Source of the DNA: Rickettsia typhi
Lineage (GTDB): Bacteria; Pseudomonadota; Alphaproteobacteria; Rickettsiales; Deianiraeaceae
Length of the DNA stretch: 33,139 bases
NCBI GenBank assembly: GCA_945889175.1
Contig: CAMDBF010000010.1
Location: 1-33,139, forward strand
Reading direction: 5' to 3'
This document shows, in pieces, positions 1 to 9,539 of the stretch (positions are counted from its first letter, which is position 1; the number at the start of each line of letters is the position of its first letter). Below the pieces are notes generated by a model, which was not told the origin of the DNA, ran no database searches, and worked only from the letters and a program-made list of their open reading frames with translations. The translations under genes and the position numbers were made by a program.

Positions 1-474
1 CTAAACCAATCCCTAAGCACAAAATCATCTTTTATGATTGATTATATTTTTGAAAGCTTTGCAAAATATCACAAGCCTAAAACTAAAAAACAAGCCCTAG
101 AAGACTTTAATGCCTTAAAAACAGATACAGACTATGATAAATCAATACCAGAGATTAACCGTGTTGCTAATTATAATATGGCATTAGCAAAAAAGCTTGA
201 AAAACAAACAAGCTTAAACCCCGAACCAAAGATAACAAAGGTAATAAAAAATTGGTACGAGTATAGCTCTGCAGATATTTTAACAGAGCTTGAAAAACAA
301 AACATCTTTGTACCAAGCACCATAGCCTTTGAATTTAAACAACTCTTTGATTCCAAAGCCAAAGAATGCCAAAACCTAGCAACCCAAATCTCTGTTTTAG
401 ACAAGCAAATAGATGCAATGGTCTACAATCTTTACGGCCTAACAGCTGAGGAGATTGAGGTTGTGGAGGGGTAG
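1..474 (+). CDS. C-terminal fragment of a type IIG restriction enzyme/N6-adenine methylase (5' end outside window)
   Basis: The frame is open from base 1 to the stop at 472-474. The first in-frame ATG (34) is therefore probably internal, and the gene begins outside the window. The visible 157 residues are hydrophilic. They end with an alternating helical stretch and the signature IDAMVYNLYGLTAEEIEVVE. Eco57I/BREX-PglX-like type IIG restriction-methyltransferases typically end with this kind of 'D-x-x-V-Y-x-L-Y-G-L-T-x-E-E-I' tail, after the target-recognition domain. Catalytic methylase and nuclease motifs would lie upstream and cannot be seen. The protein would methylate adenine at, and cut near, a specific site, protecting against foreign DNA. 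The assignment rests on the C-terminal motif alone. A fragment left by gene decay is also possible. Confidence 0.6.
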   Translation, partial: LNQSLSTKSSFMIDYIFESFAKYHKPKTKKQALEDFNALKTDTDYDKSIPEINRVANYNMALAKKLEKQTSLNPEPKITKVIKNWYEYSSADILTELEKQNIFVPSTIAFEFKQLFDSKAKECQNLATQISVLDKQIDAMVYNLYGLTAEEIEVVEG

Positions 475-532
475 GGGTGTTTAGTAAAAATCATTTAAAA
501 CATAAAATTTAAACGAAGTTTGTCATTTACTT

Positions 533-602
533 AAAGGCTTTAGATGCCCGAGCCTTGCCCAAAAAATCTTTTCAAGATTTTTCCCGCCCATCTAAATCCT
601 TT
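533..602. terminator. Long two-tier hairpin between convergent genes, probable bidirectional terminator and repeat copy
   Basis: The outer arms 533-546 and 589-602 pair with one mismatch in 14. An inner 9-bp stem (562-570 with 574-582, loop ttc) is A-rich on one side and T-rich on the other, so either strand would give a stem followed by U residues. It lies between the restriction fragment (+, stop 474) and the ThiF-like gene (-, stop at 601), where a shared terminator is expected. Bases 549-563 (CGAGCCTTGCCCAAA) recur exactly at 27579-27593, so it may also belong to a dispersed repeat family. Confidence 0.5.
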
Positions 603-1371
603 AAGCCGAGCAGGTTTTGCATTTTTGGTCCTTGGTTATTTTTACATCTTTTAATTGCATGCTGATTGCATTTAAAATTGTAATTGTATAGCCTTGCTCT
701 TGGTTGTTGTTTAAATCTAAAATATCTTTTAGTAAATCATTTGCAAGCATCGACCCGCTTATTGCAACAGCTGAAGGTAAAACCCCGCTATTGGCACAGG
801 TTTTGATGTCATCTGGGTCGCTAAAAAGACAGTGATAGCAAGGCTTATTATGCTTATAGCCTTCAAATCTATAAAGATGAATATGAACACCTATGCAAGC
901 AGATGAAAATAACGGCACTTTACATGCAATGCTAAGCTTGTTTGCAAAGCTTCTTGAAGTAAAATTATCCGTTGTGTCAATAATGTAAGTAATTTTATTG
1001 CTTGTAATAAGATTTAAAAAGTAATCAAAGCTTTCAATGCTAAGTTTTTGATTGATTGTTTGACATCTTACAAAGGGGTTTAGATTTTTTACAAATATTC
1101 CAGCAAGTTCCACTTTTGGTTTAAGTATATCTTGGTAACGATAAATAACTTGCCTTTGGAGGTTTGACGCGCTTAAGTTATCAAAGTCGGCAATAAAAAT
1201 ACTACCAACTCCAGAGCTTGCAAGTACTGGTAAGGTAAAGCTTGCAATACCGCCAGCACCAAGAATTAATATTTTAGTATTTTTTAATTTTACCTGCCCC
1301 TCAATGCCAATCTCGTTTAATATTATCGATCTAGAGTAAACCTCTAACTCCTCATCGCTAAGCCCCTGCAT
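601..1371 (-). CDS. ThiF/MoeB/HesA-family E1-like adenylyltransferase
   Basis: This family activates the C-terminal glycine of a ubiquitin-like sulfur carrier (ThiS or MoaD) by adenylation, for thiamine or molybdopterin synthesis. Visible features are the nucleotide-binding loop GAGGIAS (38-44), the acidic strand with D62/D64, the N-L-Q-R-Q motif (70-74), and DTTDNF (132-137). Two zinc-binding CxxC pairs are present (C178/C181 and C251/C254). A candidate thiol-acceptor cysteine, C192, sits in the TCANSGVLPS segment. The length of 256 residues matches MoeB/ThiF without a rhodanese domain. The ATG overlaps the photolyase stop as TAATG, so the two are translationally coupled. No ThiS or MoaD gene is in the window, so the pathway cannot be decided. 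Confidence 0.88.
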   Translation of the reverse strand: MQGLSDEELEVYSRSIILNEIGIEGQVKLKNTKILILGAGGIASFTLPVLASSGVGSIFIADFDNLSASNLQRQVIYRYQDILKPKVELAGIFVKNLNPFVRCQTINQKLSIESFDYFLNLITSNKITYIIDTTDNFTSRSFANKLSIACKVPLFSSACIGVHIHLYRFEGYKHNKPCYHCLFSDPDDIKTCANSGVLPSAVAISGSMLANDLLKDILDLNNNQEQGYTITILNAISMQLKDVKITKDQKCKTCSA

Positions 1372-2726
1372 TATTGCTGTATTAAAGAATATAATCTTTG
1401 AGCCTTGCCCCTTTGAATTGAATGATTAACTATTCGCATATTAAGATTGTCAAAATATTCTTCACCAAGCCATTTTTTGCAATAGATAAAATCAGGGTCA
1501 AATCTTTCCCTTTGGGTATCTGGATTAAAGATTCTAAAATAAGGTGAAGCATCATAACCGCTACCAAAAACCCATTGCCACGAAAAAGGGTTGACAACTG
1601 GGCAGGCATCAACTAATGTATCCCAAAAGTATTGCTCCCCTAGTTTCCAGTCAATAAGTAAGTCTTTGATTAAAAAAGAGGCGGTAATCATACGCACCCT
1701 GTTGTGCATCTGTCCTGTTGCGTAAAGTTCCTTCATACCTGCATCGACTATTTCAAAGCCAGTTTGTCCATCTTGCCAAGCTTTTAGATTTTCACCTTTC
1801 TCTTCCCATTTAAAATTTGCAAAATGGGTTTTTAGTTCTTGCTGGTAAAGATTAGGATTTACAAAGGCAACATGATAAGCAAATTCACGCCAGCCAAGCT
1901 CTGCTAAAAATTGGTCAGACGTACTATCGCTTGCCAAGACTTTATTGAACACATACCTAGGACTAACAAGTCCAAATCTAAAGTAAGGCGAGAGCCTAGA
2001 GCATCCATCTATGTAAGTTAAATTACGATTATTTGCATAATCCTTTGCTTTATGATTGATAAAATCATCTATGTTATTTTCAATCTCTTTATAATCAAAT
2101 GTCCAGTGTGCTGCAATTTCTTTGTGCCAGTTACCTTGGTTTGTTGGTAATAAGCCAAGGTCTTTAATATTAAGGCTTTGAATTGAAACTTTTGCCTGTT
2201 TTGCAAATTTACTATCTTTTGCTAAAAGGGTTTGACCTATTTTGTCTATATTTTTTAAACAAGCCTTCCAAAACGGCGTAAAAACTTTAAAATCCTCCCC
2301 TGAGCCATTTTTTATAGAACCATAACTAAATAATGTTTGTGCTTTAAAATGATTACACTGTATTTTAAAGTTGTCACTTAAGAACTTTTTAGTATCAAAT
2401 AATGTGTCATTGTAATTTTTTATATAGGATTCGTTGAAATAAAATTCATCAAATTGGTAATTATTACAAACATCTTGCAGTACATCGCTTATATTACCTG
2501 TTGTTATAAGTAAATCAATATTGTAGCTATCTTTAAGAAGCTTGCAAAAACTTACAAGGCTATGATGTAAAAAAACCTTTGAAGCAGCCCCAAGAGGTCT
2601 GCCTGCATAGTCTTGATTATAAATGTAAATGACCAATATTTCATCGTTATTTTGCATTGCATTTAGCAGAGCGGGGTTGTCGTTTATTCTAAGGTCGTCG
2701 CCTATTAAAACTAAAGCTTTGGTCAT
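1371..2726 (-). CDS. phrB: Deoxyribodipyrimidine photolyase (class I/cryptochrome family)
   Basis: Light-driven repair of cyclobutane pyrimidine dimers, using FADH- and an antenna chromophore. The C-terminal FAD domain is clear: WREFAYHV, GFEIVDAGMKELYATGQMHN, the R-V-R-M-I-T-A-S-F-L-I-K-D-L-L-I-D-W segment, SWQWVFGSGYDASPYFRIFN and the following NPDTQ. The Asn four residues before the first Trp of SWQW, equivalent to the Asn contacting flavin N5 in E. coli PhrB, is present. The N terminus reads VLIGDDLRINDNPALL where most relatives have W-F-R-R-D-L-R, so the antenna domain has diverged. Length is 451 residues against about 470 in E. coli. It is the first gene of a two-gene unit with the ThiF-like gene and is divergent from the giant secreted protein gene. 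Confidence 0.93.
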   Translation of the reverse strand: MTKALVLIGDDLRINDNPALLNAMQNNDEILVIYIYNQDYAGRPLGAASKVFLHHSLVSFCKLLKDSYNIDLLITTGNISDVLQDVCNNYQFDEFYFNESYIKNYNDTLFDTKKFLSDNFKIQCNHFKAQTLFSYGSIKNGSGEDFKVFTPFWKACLKNIDKIGQTLLAKDSKFAKQAKVSIQSLNIKDLGLLPTNQGNWHKEIAAHWTFDYKEIENNIDDFINHKAKDYANNRNLTYIDGCSRLSPYFRFGLVSPRYVFNKVLASDSTSDQFLAELGWREFAYHVAFVNPNLYQQELKTHFANFKWEEKGENLKAWQDGQTGFEIVDAGMKELYATGQMHNRVRMITASFLIKDLLIDWKLGEQYFWDTLVDACPVVNPFSWQWVFGSGYDASPYFRIFNPDTQRERFDPDFIYCKKWLGEEYFDNLNMRIVNHSIQRGKAQRLYSLIQQ

Positions 2727-2829
2727 TTTTTATGTATTACTAAGGGTTAAGGTTGATATTTACATAGCTTTTATCAATTTACTGTTTTTGCAAGATATTT
2801 TAAAAAAAGATGTTTAGAAAAAAATATTG

Positions 2830-2849
2830 TATAATTAGAATTTTATAAT
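2830..2849 (+). promoter_or_regulatory. Candidate -10 elements upstream of the giant secreted protein gene
   Basis: Two perfect TATAAT hexamers (2830-2835 and 2844-2849) lie 55-75 bases upstream of the GTG start at 2904, within the 177-bp divergent intergenic region. No convincing -35 box is found at 16-18 bases spacing. Such hexamers also arise by chance in DNA this AT-rich. Confidence 0.25.
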
Positions 2850-2903
2850 TAATATTTATTTTAACAAAGATTTTTGTTTATTTAGCATTAATATTAATTA
2901 GGT

Positions 2904-5900
2904 GTGCTTACTTGTTTTTGGCATAAAGTTTGCAAATTTACATTAAGTATTTCCCTAATTTTATTATGTATAAATGCTCAGGGTGCATCAACACCGCAAA
3001 TTGGTGAAATTCTTGTTGTCAACGGACAAGATTCTACGACTCCAGAAAGCTCTTATTACAAAGGTTTTGTGTGCGGTGCTACACCTGCAAATTCAAATCC
3101 AGACGAACAGAATGGTAAAGACAGAACTTATACTATTGCTATGGCATCGGATATTAGCAATACTCCTGCATCAGTAACTCCAAAATGTACCCCTGTTATC
3201 TCTAGCTATAATTGTAATGGCTCTATTGATCCTAAGCCAGTTACTTATACTTGTATTACACAATGGCAAAATTGCTTCGATCCCACTAAGCCATCAAATT
3301 ACAACAAAACTCCATCAACTGAAAGTGCTGTTTATGTTAATAATAACGATATTAAGGGTGAATGTGTCTACAAACCAGTGTCAATGCTTATAAAGAATTC
3401 CAGTAATACAGGGACAACGACAGTTACCGAAAGTAATTATGTTTGCTTAGCTACAACACCTAAGGTCAGTATTGGTCCAATAAATTGTACTACAGTAGCT
3501 GATTGCAACACTAAAACAAATGGCTGGAGTTCTAAAATCTGCACCCCTATTGAAAGTGGTTACTACAATTGTACAATCTGCATTAACGGTACTTGTAGAA
3601 ACAATACTGGCTGCTTTTACAATTATAGCAATCGTTTGGTATGCTCAAGCGACACAAGCGGATGCACATATGATAAAGTAACCGGTCAGCCAAGTGGTTC
3701 TGGCTGTTATTATCTTGGCGGAGGATTGCAATTTATTAGTGGATTTCCAAATTATCAAACAATATATTCAACACTTAGTTTTAATACATCTTGTAAAAAA
3801 GCACTAAGTGCAACTAATGGTTACGGAAAGGTAAAAACTGTAGCTTCAACACCTATTGGTATAATATCTAACAACGATACTTTTGGAGCAAAGTTAGTGA
3901 ACGATAGAGTAAATATGAAATGTATAGTCAATCAAAGAGAAATAGCTGGCAGTTATATTAATTCTCCTGGCAATCTTCTTTTTTCAACAACAAATATACT
4001 TTTTACACCAGTTAGTAACTCGTACCTTAAGAGTCAGCAAAATGAAAGTGGCAAAGATTTATTTAGATGTATTTATGGAGATGGATGCTTTATTTGGGGT
4101 GGAGATGATAATGATTTTTTGGCAAATACTAAGTATGATAATAAGTTATTGTTTTTGAAAAACCTTAGTAACTTTCCTACAAATGATATATACGATTATA
4201 TTGAGTGTAAGGATGGATATTTTCCTCAATCAAATCCAGATGGAACAAGAATTAAGATTTCCTGCACAGCTAAGTTAGCAACCATAAAATCTCCATCTTA
4301 CTTTGTTAAAGACGCTCAGCCCTTTGCTGAAACTTGTCAAAAAGGTTGTAAGCAAACAAATGCAAACAAAGAACTGCAAAATACGGAGTATGAAAATAAA
4401 GAATACATAGGAGTCTTAGATCAAGGTAGTAGAACGATCAATTGCAAGGATAGTTATGAAGTTGATGCAAATTACGATAAGCCAAGTCTACCAAGTAACT
4501 TTAACTGCACAATTAGCAAAAATGGTGACTTTTCTTCTTTAAGTGACGATATGAATCTAGGATCACTTCGAATAGATAGTGCAACTCGAAAATCATGTCA
4601 TTTTGGATATATAGAAACAAAATCAGTGGAGATAACTTCTGATGGATGGTTAAAAACATGTGAATCAAGAGTTAGGGATGTCAACTGGGACGACCCTTTT
4701 CTTAATATTGGAAGCGTTGATATTTTTGATAGAGTGATGATTGACTCAATTAGCAACGAAGTCATGAAAATGCCAACATGTGGTTTTTGGGATTATTTTG
4801 ATCCTATAAAGATTGGGGATTGTACTCAAAGAGATCTTTGTGGAACATGGACTGGTTGTTCTTTTATTGGCATAAGTGAAATTTCGCGTTACTACATAGG
4901 TGACGATAAGATAAAGTACTTGACATCACTTGCACCATCCCATGTAACAAAAACATGCACCTCAACAAAGGCTAATAGAAAGAAAATAGATGTAACGACA
5001 TACACTAAAAAATATTGTAAAGACAGTTATGATGAGAAGAAGTCTGGTTGGTTTAGTAGTTCCTCTGGTAATTCGCCTTTTTGCAATTCTTTGATGTCTA
5101 ATGGAATGACTCTTGTTAAATATAAAGCAAACCTTCAACAAAATATTGACTCTTTAAACGATTTCAAAAAAAATTGCTACTGGACTGATTCAACTTTATT
5201 AACGGGTCAAGATGGAAGCCTTATGACGCAACCAACTTCATTAGCTAATTTTAATCAAGTAATTGGTTCTTTTGTGCAAGGCACAAAATCTGGATCTGTT
5301 CAATATTACCCATCGCCTTGGACAACTCTTACAAAATACTACTCCTACTTGGGTAAAATAGATAGTTTTAATGTAGGTTTTATTACAGATTATAATCGTA
5401 CTTTACAAAAATATTGCTCCTCTATTCCAAAAGATAGAGCTGTGGGAGATTACAGGGAATCTGATAGTAACACTAAGTTTGACGGAATTACTTTAAAAAC
5501 TCTTTTAGATAGATATTGGCAAGTGCAATCTGACATGCAGATTCCAATCGATATATTAACTCAGGCACTTCAAGATAGCGATAGTAGATGGGGTGAATGT
5601 TTGGAGTATAAAGCTAATGGTAACTCATTTGTTTGTAATACAGATAACTCAACAGTATCAAGTATTCAATCTACTGGTGGTAGCACAGCTGAGACAAAAT
5701 TTGCAATAACCTGTAATAATGGATCTATAACGGGACTGCAAAAGTGTATTCCTTCCTATTGCAATTTATCAACACAGTCTAACTATTTAACAACAAAAAT
5801 AATGAACGGAGATCAGGATGTTGCAATTAATTGCATAGATGGTTATTCAATATTGCCAAGCAGGCAAACTGGCTTTTTAGCAAGCTGTATAAATGGTGAA

Positions 5901-8837
5901 TTAAGTTACAAATCTAAAAATGGCGATCCTATTAGTAAAGAGGCAATTAAGAGCTATGTATGTGTAAGACCGTGTTACACTGATGTATTTAAAAATGTTG
6001 ATTCTTCGACGGTTAAAATTTACTACAATAATCAACCTTTACTTGATTCAGCTGGAGCAGTTAGTGTTGATTATTTATTTGAAAAGCAAAAAGTTGTCGT
6101 TAAGTGCGTTGACAATAAGAATGTAGAATTTGATTCATATGAGTCATTCTGCACTAATAATGGAACCTTTGATGATTACAGAGGCTGTGGAAAAACTACA
6201 ATTCAATGTAAAGGAGCGGATGGGGTTATTGGAAGTAGTAACGATTTTTTTGCAGCTACGAGTGATAGTCAAACTCTTGCAAATAACCAAGCTTACACAA
6301 TACAATGCTCTGATGGTTATTACAACAATACCATTAACAGCACTATAAGTAATTTTACCGTTAGATGCGTTGATGGAAAGTTGTTTAAAGATGTAGGCGG
6401 AAAGCTTGTAGATAGTCTACCTAAGTGTATAAAAAAATGTAAAGCAAGCTCTTTATCAAGCTTTGGCGAAATTGATGCAACACTTGATGGTAAGCCTTTA
6501 AAATTAGCAATGGATTCACCTAGTATAGTCGATCCTTTTTCAAAAGTAAAAGTTACATGTCAAGAATTTAGCGGTAACGAATATGGCTTTGTTGATAGTG
6601 ATGGCACCTATACTAAAACATTGTCTTCAACATGTAAGGTTAATGGAACATTTGGTGTTTTGGATTTTTCAGGTATGCCGATATGTAAAAAAGTTGGATG
6701 TCCTATTAGTGAAATTACTTTTGTTGATACAGTTAGCTATCCTTTGTCTGTGGATTACATTACGAGTTATACCACAAACTTTCACCAGTTAGAGTGTCCA
6801 TCTGGATATGAAAGATTTATGACACCTTCGAAAATTCCTTTGTGTAAAAATGGCAAATGGATAGGTGATAAAATATTAGGATGTAGACCAAAGGAAGATC
6901 CTGAGGATAAAAAGCCTCAAACTGCTGCTAATTTTAATAAAAGTTTAACTTTAAAAATTAATGTTAATGCGGTTGCAAATGCAGTGTTAAATGGTGGAAC
7001 ACGAGTTATTGACAGCAATGGTGCTCCAACAGGTTTTGTTAAACTAAAAGAAAATGAAAGTATTATTGCAACATGTAATCAAGATTATTACTTTGCAACG
7101 CCAGATGGTCAGAAATCTCAAACAAGAACATTTACTGCCTTAAGTGGTAAAATTGGTTTTACATCATTTGACAAGTGTCGTAGATTTTTATCAGTTGATA
7201 GACTGGCTGTTAGTGCTAATATTAATGTATATACAAAACCATCGAGTACATCGCAGATGGTTCTTGTGCCAAAAGGTACAACCGTGCCTGCTGGTACTCA
7301 GCTTACTGTAAAATGCGAGTCTGTTGATGGTAGTGATATGGGCTTTTTACAATCAAGCTCGACTCAGTATGATGTGACAGCTCTTGAAAATGGTATGTTT
7401 GACAAAGAATATGGTGATTGTATAAAAAGTTATAAACAATGTAGCAATGCTAGTCTTACTACTTTTATAGATTCTACATCGATAAATATGACAGACTTTA
7501 ATACAAGGATAGCGAAAGTTCCTTATACCCCAAATGGAGAAAGCTTTCCACTAAAGGCAAATAACGGATATAACAGTCCACTTCAACCAAAATGTCAAAA
7601 TGGTAATTGGGATAGGGTAAGTCAGGCTCAGTTGACAAAGACACCAAAGCCTTACAGGGCTTTTAAAAATTGCACATCGGATGCCTTTAGCGGTAACTAT
7701 CAAACCGCAAATAAATTATTTAACAAATATACTAAGCCTTACGAAGGTACTAAAATAACTTTTATGGAGGGTGAAAGTATCTATCTTGCTTGCAATACTT
7801 CAAATACTGATTTAATTGAGCATGCAAATGATCATTTTGATTCCTGTCCAAATACAAAAATTCTTGGTAAATGTGCCGCGTCAACTTGTCACAATGGTGT
7901 TTGGTCAAACAAAATAGCGTGTCAAAAATGGATTAAAATTGCACTTGGTGTTTTAGATAGTAACAATCAACCTACAAATAATATTCGCAATCCAACACAA
8001 TACTTTATTAGCAATCCTATTATTATCCCAAAAAACTCATTAGCCATTGCATCTGCAATGCAAAACTCGGACAGCAACGAGTTTGATACATATGATGATA
8101 CGATAGGTTACGGTACTCAAAGAATGTATGTAAATAACAATGTTCAATCGGATACATTCTTAAATTCTCAGCCAACATATAATCCGCCAGCATCTTTAGC
8201 AACATCTATAACAAACTGGAGTACTCGTGCAGGAGGTGTGAGTCACTGCTCTAGTCCACCTCCTGTACAAGGGTATTATTTAATGCTGAATTTTGGCAAA
8301 TCTAATGAGATTATTGAAAATTTAAAAACAGATTATCCAAATAAAATCAAGGATGGAGATGGAGAGAGTATTTATTTCTCAAGTTTACTACTTGAAAATG
8401 ACCAAATAAAATTAAGATGTAACGATTCAAATGCTTATTTAGCTTTAAGGGCATCTAGGTTTTCAGGTACTACAGTTGGTTTTGCCAGATATTCGGCAGC
8501 TGGTTATTATTGTGCTCTTGGAGGTTGTTTTGATTATGATGCTAGAGAGTTTAGAACTATCTTGGATAGTGTTTCAATGACTCCCGATAGGCAAAATGAA
8601 ACATTTCAATTAACACCAAACAAATCAAGTTATTATACCGATGGTCATGTTTATGAGAGTAAGGTTGCTCATTTACTTTATGTTCATTGTCTTGATAGCA
8701 GATCTTGGACAGATAGAACATTTTCTAATTTTGTAGGCTATTATAGATGCGATGATGTTAAGGAGAATAATGCTTCTTCTTGGGGTGTTGGATATACTGG
8801 GAGTTACACTACTGGTTATATATCAGAGTGGTGGTAA
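2904..8837 (+). CDS. Giant exported cysteine-rich protein with repeated sushi/CCP-like modules (1977 aa)
   Basis: No specific family is recognised. The start is GTG. An in-frame stop at 2895-2897 excludes any longer start. Residues 1-28 look like a Sec signal peptide: positive N-region, hydrophobic LSISLILLCINA, and AQGA before the mature STPQ. The mature part carries about 80 cysteines. From about residue 430 to 1680 it repeats a pattern like sushi/CCP modules: a C-x-D-G-Y or C-P-S-G-Y motif (about 435, 979, 1135, 1299), a later cysteine followed by N-G-x-W or N-G-x-F, and a closing cysteine. The first about 260 residues are Cys- and Asn-rich with short loops. There is no C-terminal membrane segment, autotransporter barrel or sorting motif; the protein ends SEWW. 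It probably acts in the periplasm or on the surface, with many disulfides, in adhesion or interaction with other cells (inferred). Confidence 0.8.
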   Translation: MLTCFWHKVCKFTLSISLILLCINAQGASTPQIGEILVVNGQDSTTPESSYYKGFVCGATPANSNPDEQNGKDRTYTIAMASDISNTPASVTPKCTPVISSYNCNGSIDPKPVTYTCITQWQNCFDPTKPSNYNKTPSTESAVYVNNNDIKGECVYKPVSMLIKNSSNTGTTTVTESNYVCLATTPKVSIGPINCTTVADCNTKTNGWSSKICTPIESGYYNCTICINGTCRNNTGCFYNYSNRLVCSSDTSGCTYDKVTGQPSGSGCYYLGGGLQFISGFPNYQTIYSTLSFNTSCKKALSATNGYGKVKTVASTPIGIISNNDTFGAKLVNDRVNMKCIVNQREIAGSYINSPGNLLFSTTNILFTPVSNSYLKSQQNESGKDLFRCIYGDGCFIWGGDDNDFLANTKYDNKLLFLKNLSNFPTNDIYDYIECKDGYFPQSNPDGTRIKISCTAKLATIKSPSYFVKDAQPFAETCQKGCKQTNANKELQNTEYENKEYIGVLDQGSRTINCKDSYEVDANYDKPSLPSNFNCTISKNGDFSSLSDDMNLGSLRIDSATRKSCHFGYIETKSVEITSDGWLKTCESRVRDVNWDDPFLNIGSVDIFDRVMIDSISNEVMKMPTCGFWDYFDPIKIGDCTQRDLCGTWTGCSFIGISEISRYYIGDDKIKYLTSLAPSHVTKTCTSTKANRKKIDVTTYTKKYCKDSYDEKKSGWFSSSSGNSPFCNSLMSNGMTLVKYKANLQQNIDSLNDFKKNCYWTDSTLLTGQDGSLMTQPTSLANFNQVIGSFVQGTKSGSVQYYPSPWTTLTKYYSYLGKIDSFNVGFITDYNRTLQKYCSSIPKDRAVGDYRESDSNTKFDGITLKTLLDRYWQVQSDMQIPIDILTQALQDSDSRWGECLEYKANGNSFVCNTDNSTVSSIQSTGGSTAETKFAITCNNGSITGLQKCIPSYCNLSTQSNYLTTKIMNGDQDVAINCIDGYSILPSRQTGFLASCINGELSYKSKNGDPISKEAIKSYVCVRPCYTDVFKNVDSSTVKIYYNNQPLLDSAGAVSVDYLFEKQKVVVKCVDNKNVEFDSYESFCTNNGTFDDYRGCGKTTIQCKGADGVIGSSNDFFAATSDSQTLANNQAYTIQCSDGYYNNTINSTISNFTVRCVDGKLFKDVGGKLVDSLPKCIKKCKASSLSSFGEIDATLDGKPLKLAMDSPSIVDPFSKVKVTCQEFSGNEYGFVDSDGTYTKTLSSTCKVNGTFGVLDFSGMPICKKVGCPISEITFVDTVSYPLSVDYITSYTTNFHQLECPSGYERFMTPSKIPLCKNGKWIGDKILGCRPKEDPEDKKPQTAANFNKSLTLKINVNAVANAVLNGGTRVIDSNGAPTGFVKLKENESIIATCNQDYYFATPDGQKSQTRTFTALSGKIGFTSFDKCRRFLSVDRLAVSANINVYTKPSSTSQMVLVPKGTTVPAGTQLTVKCESVDGSDMGFLQSSSTQYDVTALENGMFDKEYGDCIKSYKQCSNASLTTFIDSTSINMTDFNTRIAKVPYTPNGESFPLKANNGYNSPLQPKCQNGNWDRVSQAQLTKTPKPYRAFKNCTSDAFSGNYQTANKLFNKYTKPYEGTKITFMEGESIYLACNTSNTDLIEHANDHFDSCPNTKILGKCAASTCHNGVWSNKIACQKWIKIALGVLDSNNQPTNNIRNPTQYFISNPIIIPKNSLAIASAMQNSDSNEFDTYDDTIGYGTQRMYVNNNVQSDTFLNSQPTYNPPASLATSITNWSTRAGGVSHCSSPPPVQGYYLMLNFGKSNEIIENLKTDYPNKIKDGDGESIYFSSLLLENDQIKLRCNDSNAYLALRASRFSGTTVGFARYSAAGYYCALGGCFDYDAREFRTILDSVSMTPDRQNETFQLTPNKSSYYTDGHVYESKVAHLLYVHCLDSRSWTDRTFSNFVGYYRCDDVKENNASSWGVGYTGSYTTGYISEWW

Positions 8838-8928
8838 AAAATATTTACTGTATTATTATGATTGATTTATTTTACTAGTTCTGTCTTTTGTTAAGTACAA
8901 ATTAATTTGTTAATTTATTTAAAACTCT

Positions 8929-9378
8929 ATGGATTTATTTTTAGTTGCCATTATTGGTTTGATTGTTGTAACATCATTTTTTGTTTTCAAAAGAATGGTA
9001 AAAGTAATTGTTAAAAATCTTGACGATGTTAAAGAAGGTGATACAAATGTTAGCAAAAGCTACAACAAGCCAGAGGACGCAATTGCAAGTATTGATAACA
9101 AATATAATGTAAAAAAAGGCACAGATGGTTTGCCTAAAAAACGCAGAGGGACGGATATAGAAGTAGCTGGTTTTGAAGAGGTTTATAAAGAGGTTGCTGA
9201 AAAAAAAATTACAGCTTTAAAAAAGCATGATATTGATGCCTTAAGAGATTCAAGCCATTTTGCAGACATAGTTGACGATCTAAACGAGAATATGAGAAGG
9301 GGAACGAATAATGCTCTTGATGGTCATTATATTGAAAAAAAGTTAAAATCCGAAGGAAAGGATTTTGGCAGATTTTAG
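8929..9378 (+). CDS. Small protein with N-terminal membrane anchor, weakly Tim44-like
   Basis: This 149-residue protein starts with a hydrophobic segment, FLVAIIGLIVVTSFFVF (about residues 4-20), followed by basic residues, so the rest should face the cytoplasm. The remainder is charged and helical. A segment around residues 80-125 (VAGFEEVYKEVAEKKITALK, then HDIDAL and DIVDDLNENM) faintly resembles the start of the Tim44-like domain of alphaproteobacterial proteins, where a helix is followed by G/H-D-x-x-x-L and an F-x-x-x-I helix. The rest of that domain is missing. It lies 91 bases after the giant secreted protein and before the DsbA-like gene, on the same strand. The gene is credible from its clean frame and context. 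Function is unknown and the Tim44 resemblance is tentative. Confidence 0.65.
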   Translation: MDLFLVAIIGLIVVTSFFVFKRMVKVIVKNLDDVKEGDTNVSKSYNKPEDAIASIDNKYNVKKGTDGLPKKRRGTDIEVAGFEEVYKEVAEKKITALKKHDIDALRDSSHFADIVDDLNENMRRGTNNALDGHYIEKKLKSEGKDFGRF

Positions 9379-9539
9379 TACTTAGTGTGTTTTTTAAGAA
9401 AAATCATAATAAGTATTGACTATATTTAAAATGCAAATAGAAATTATTATACATCCTTAGTAGAATGCTATTTTTTTGGGAGCTAATTCGCAGGATATAA
9501 AGTCTTTTTTTGTTATATTATTTGTTTTCTTGTTTTTGT

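Noticed and set aside
2904-2975. Lipoprotein signal in the giant protein (LILLC)
   Set aside because: The residue before the cysteine is Leu, not Gly/Ala/Ser, and a normal signal peptidase I site follows after AQGA.
8023-8205. Antisense and overlapping ORFs inside the giant gene and inside other long genes
   Set aside because: They lie in out-of-frame positions of well-supported genes, lack family motifs and are expected by chance.
9416-9450. Promoter for the DsbA-like gene (TTGACT with TATTAT)
   Set aside because: The spacing is 23 bases, outside the 16-18 range.
9510-9539. TTG start for the DsbA-like gene
   Set aside because: It adds ten uncharged residues before the signal segment. The ATG at 9540 gives a more typical N terminus.
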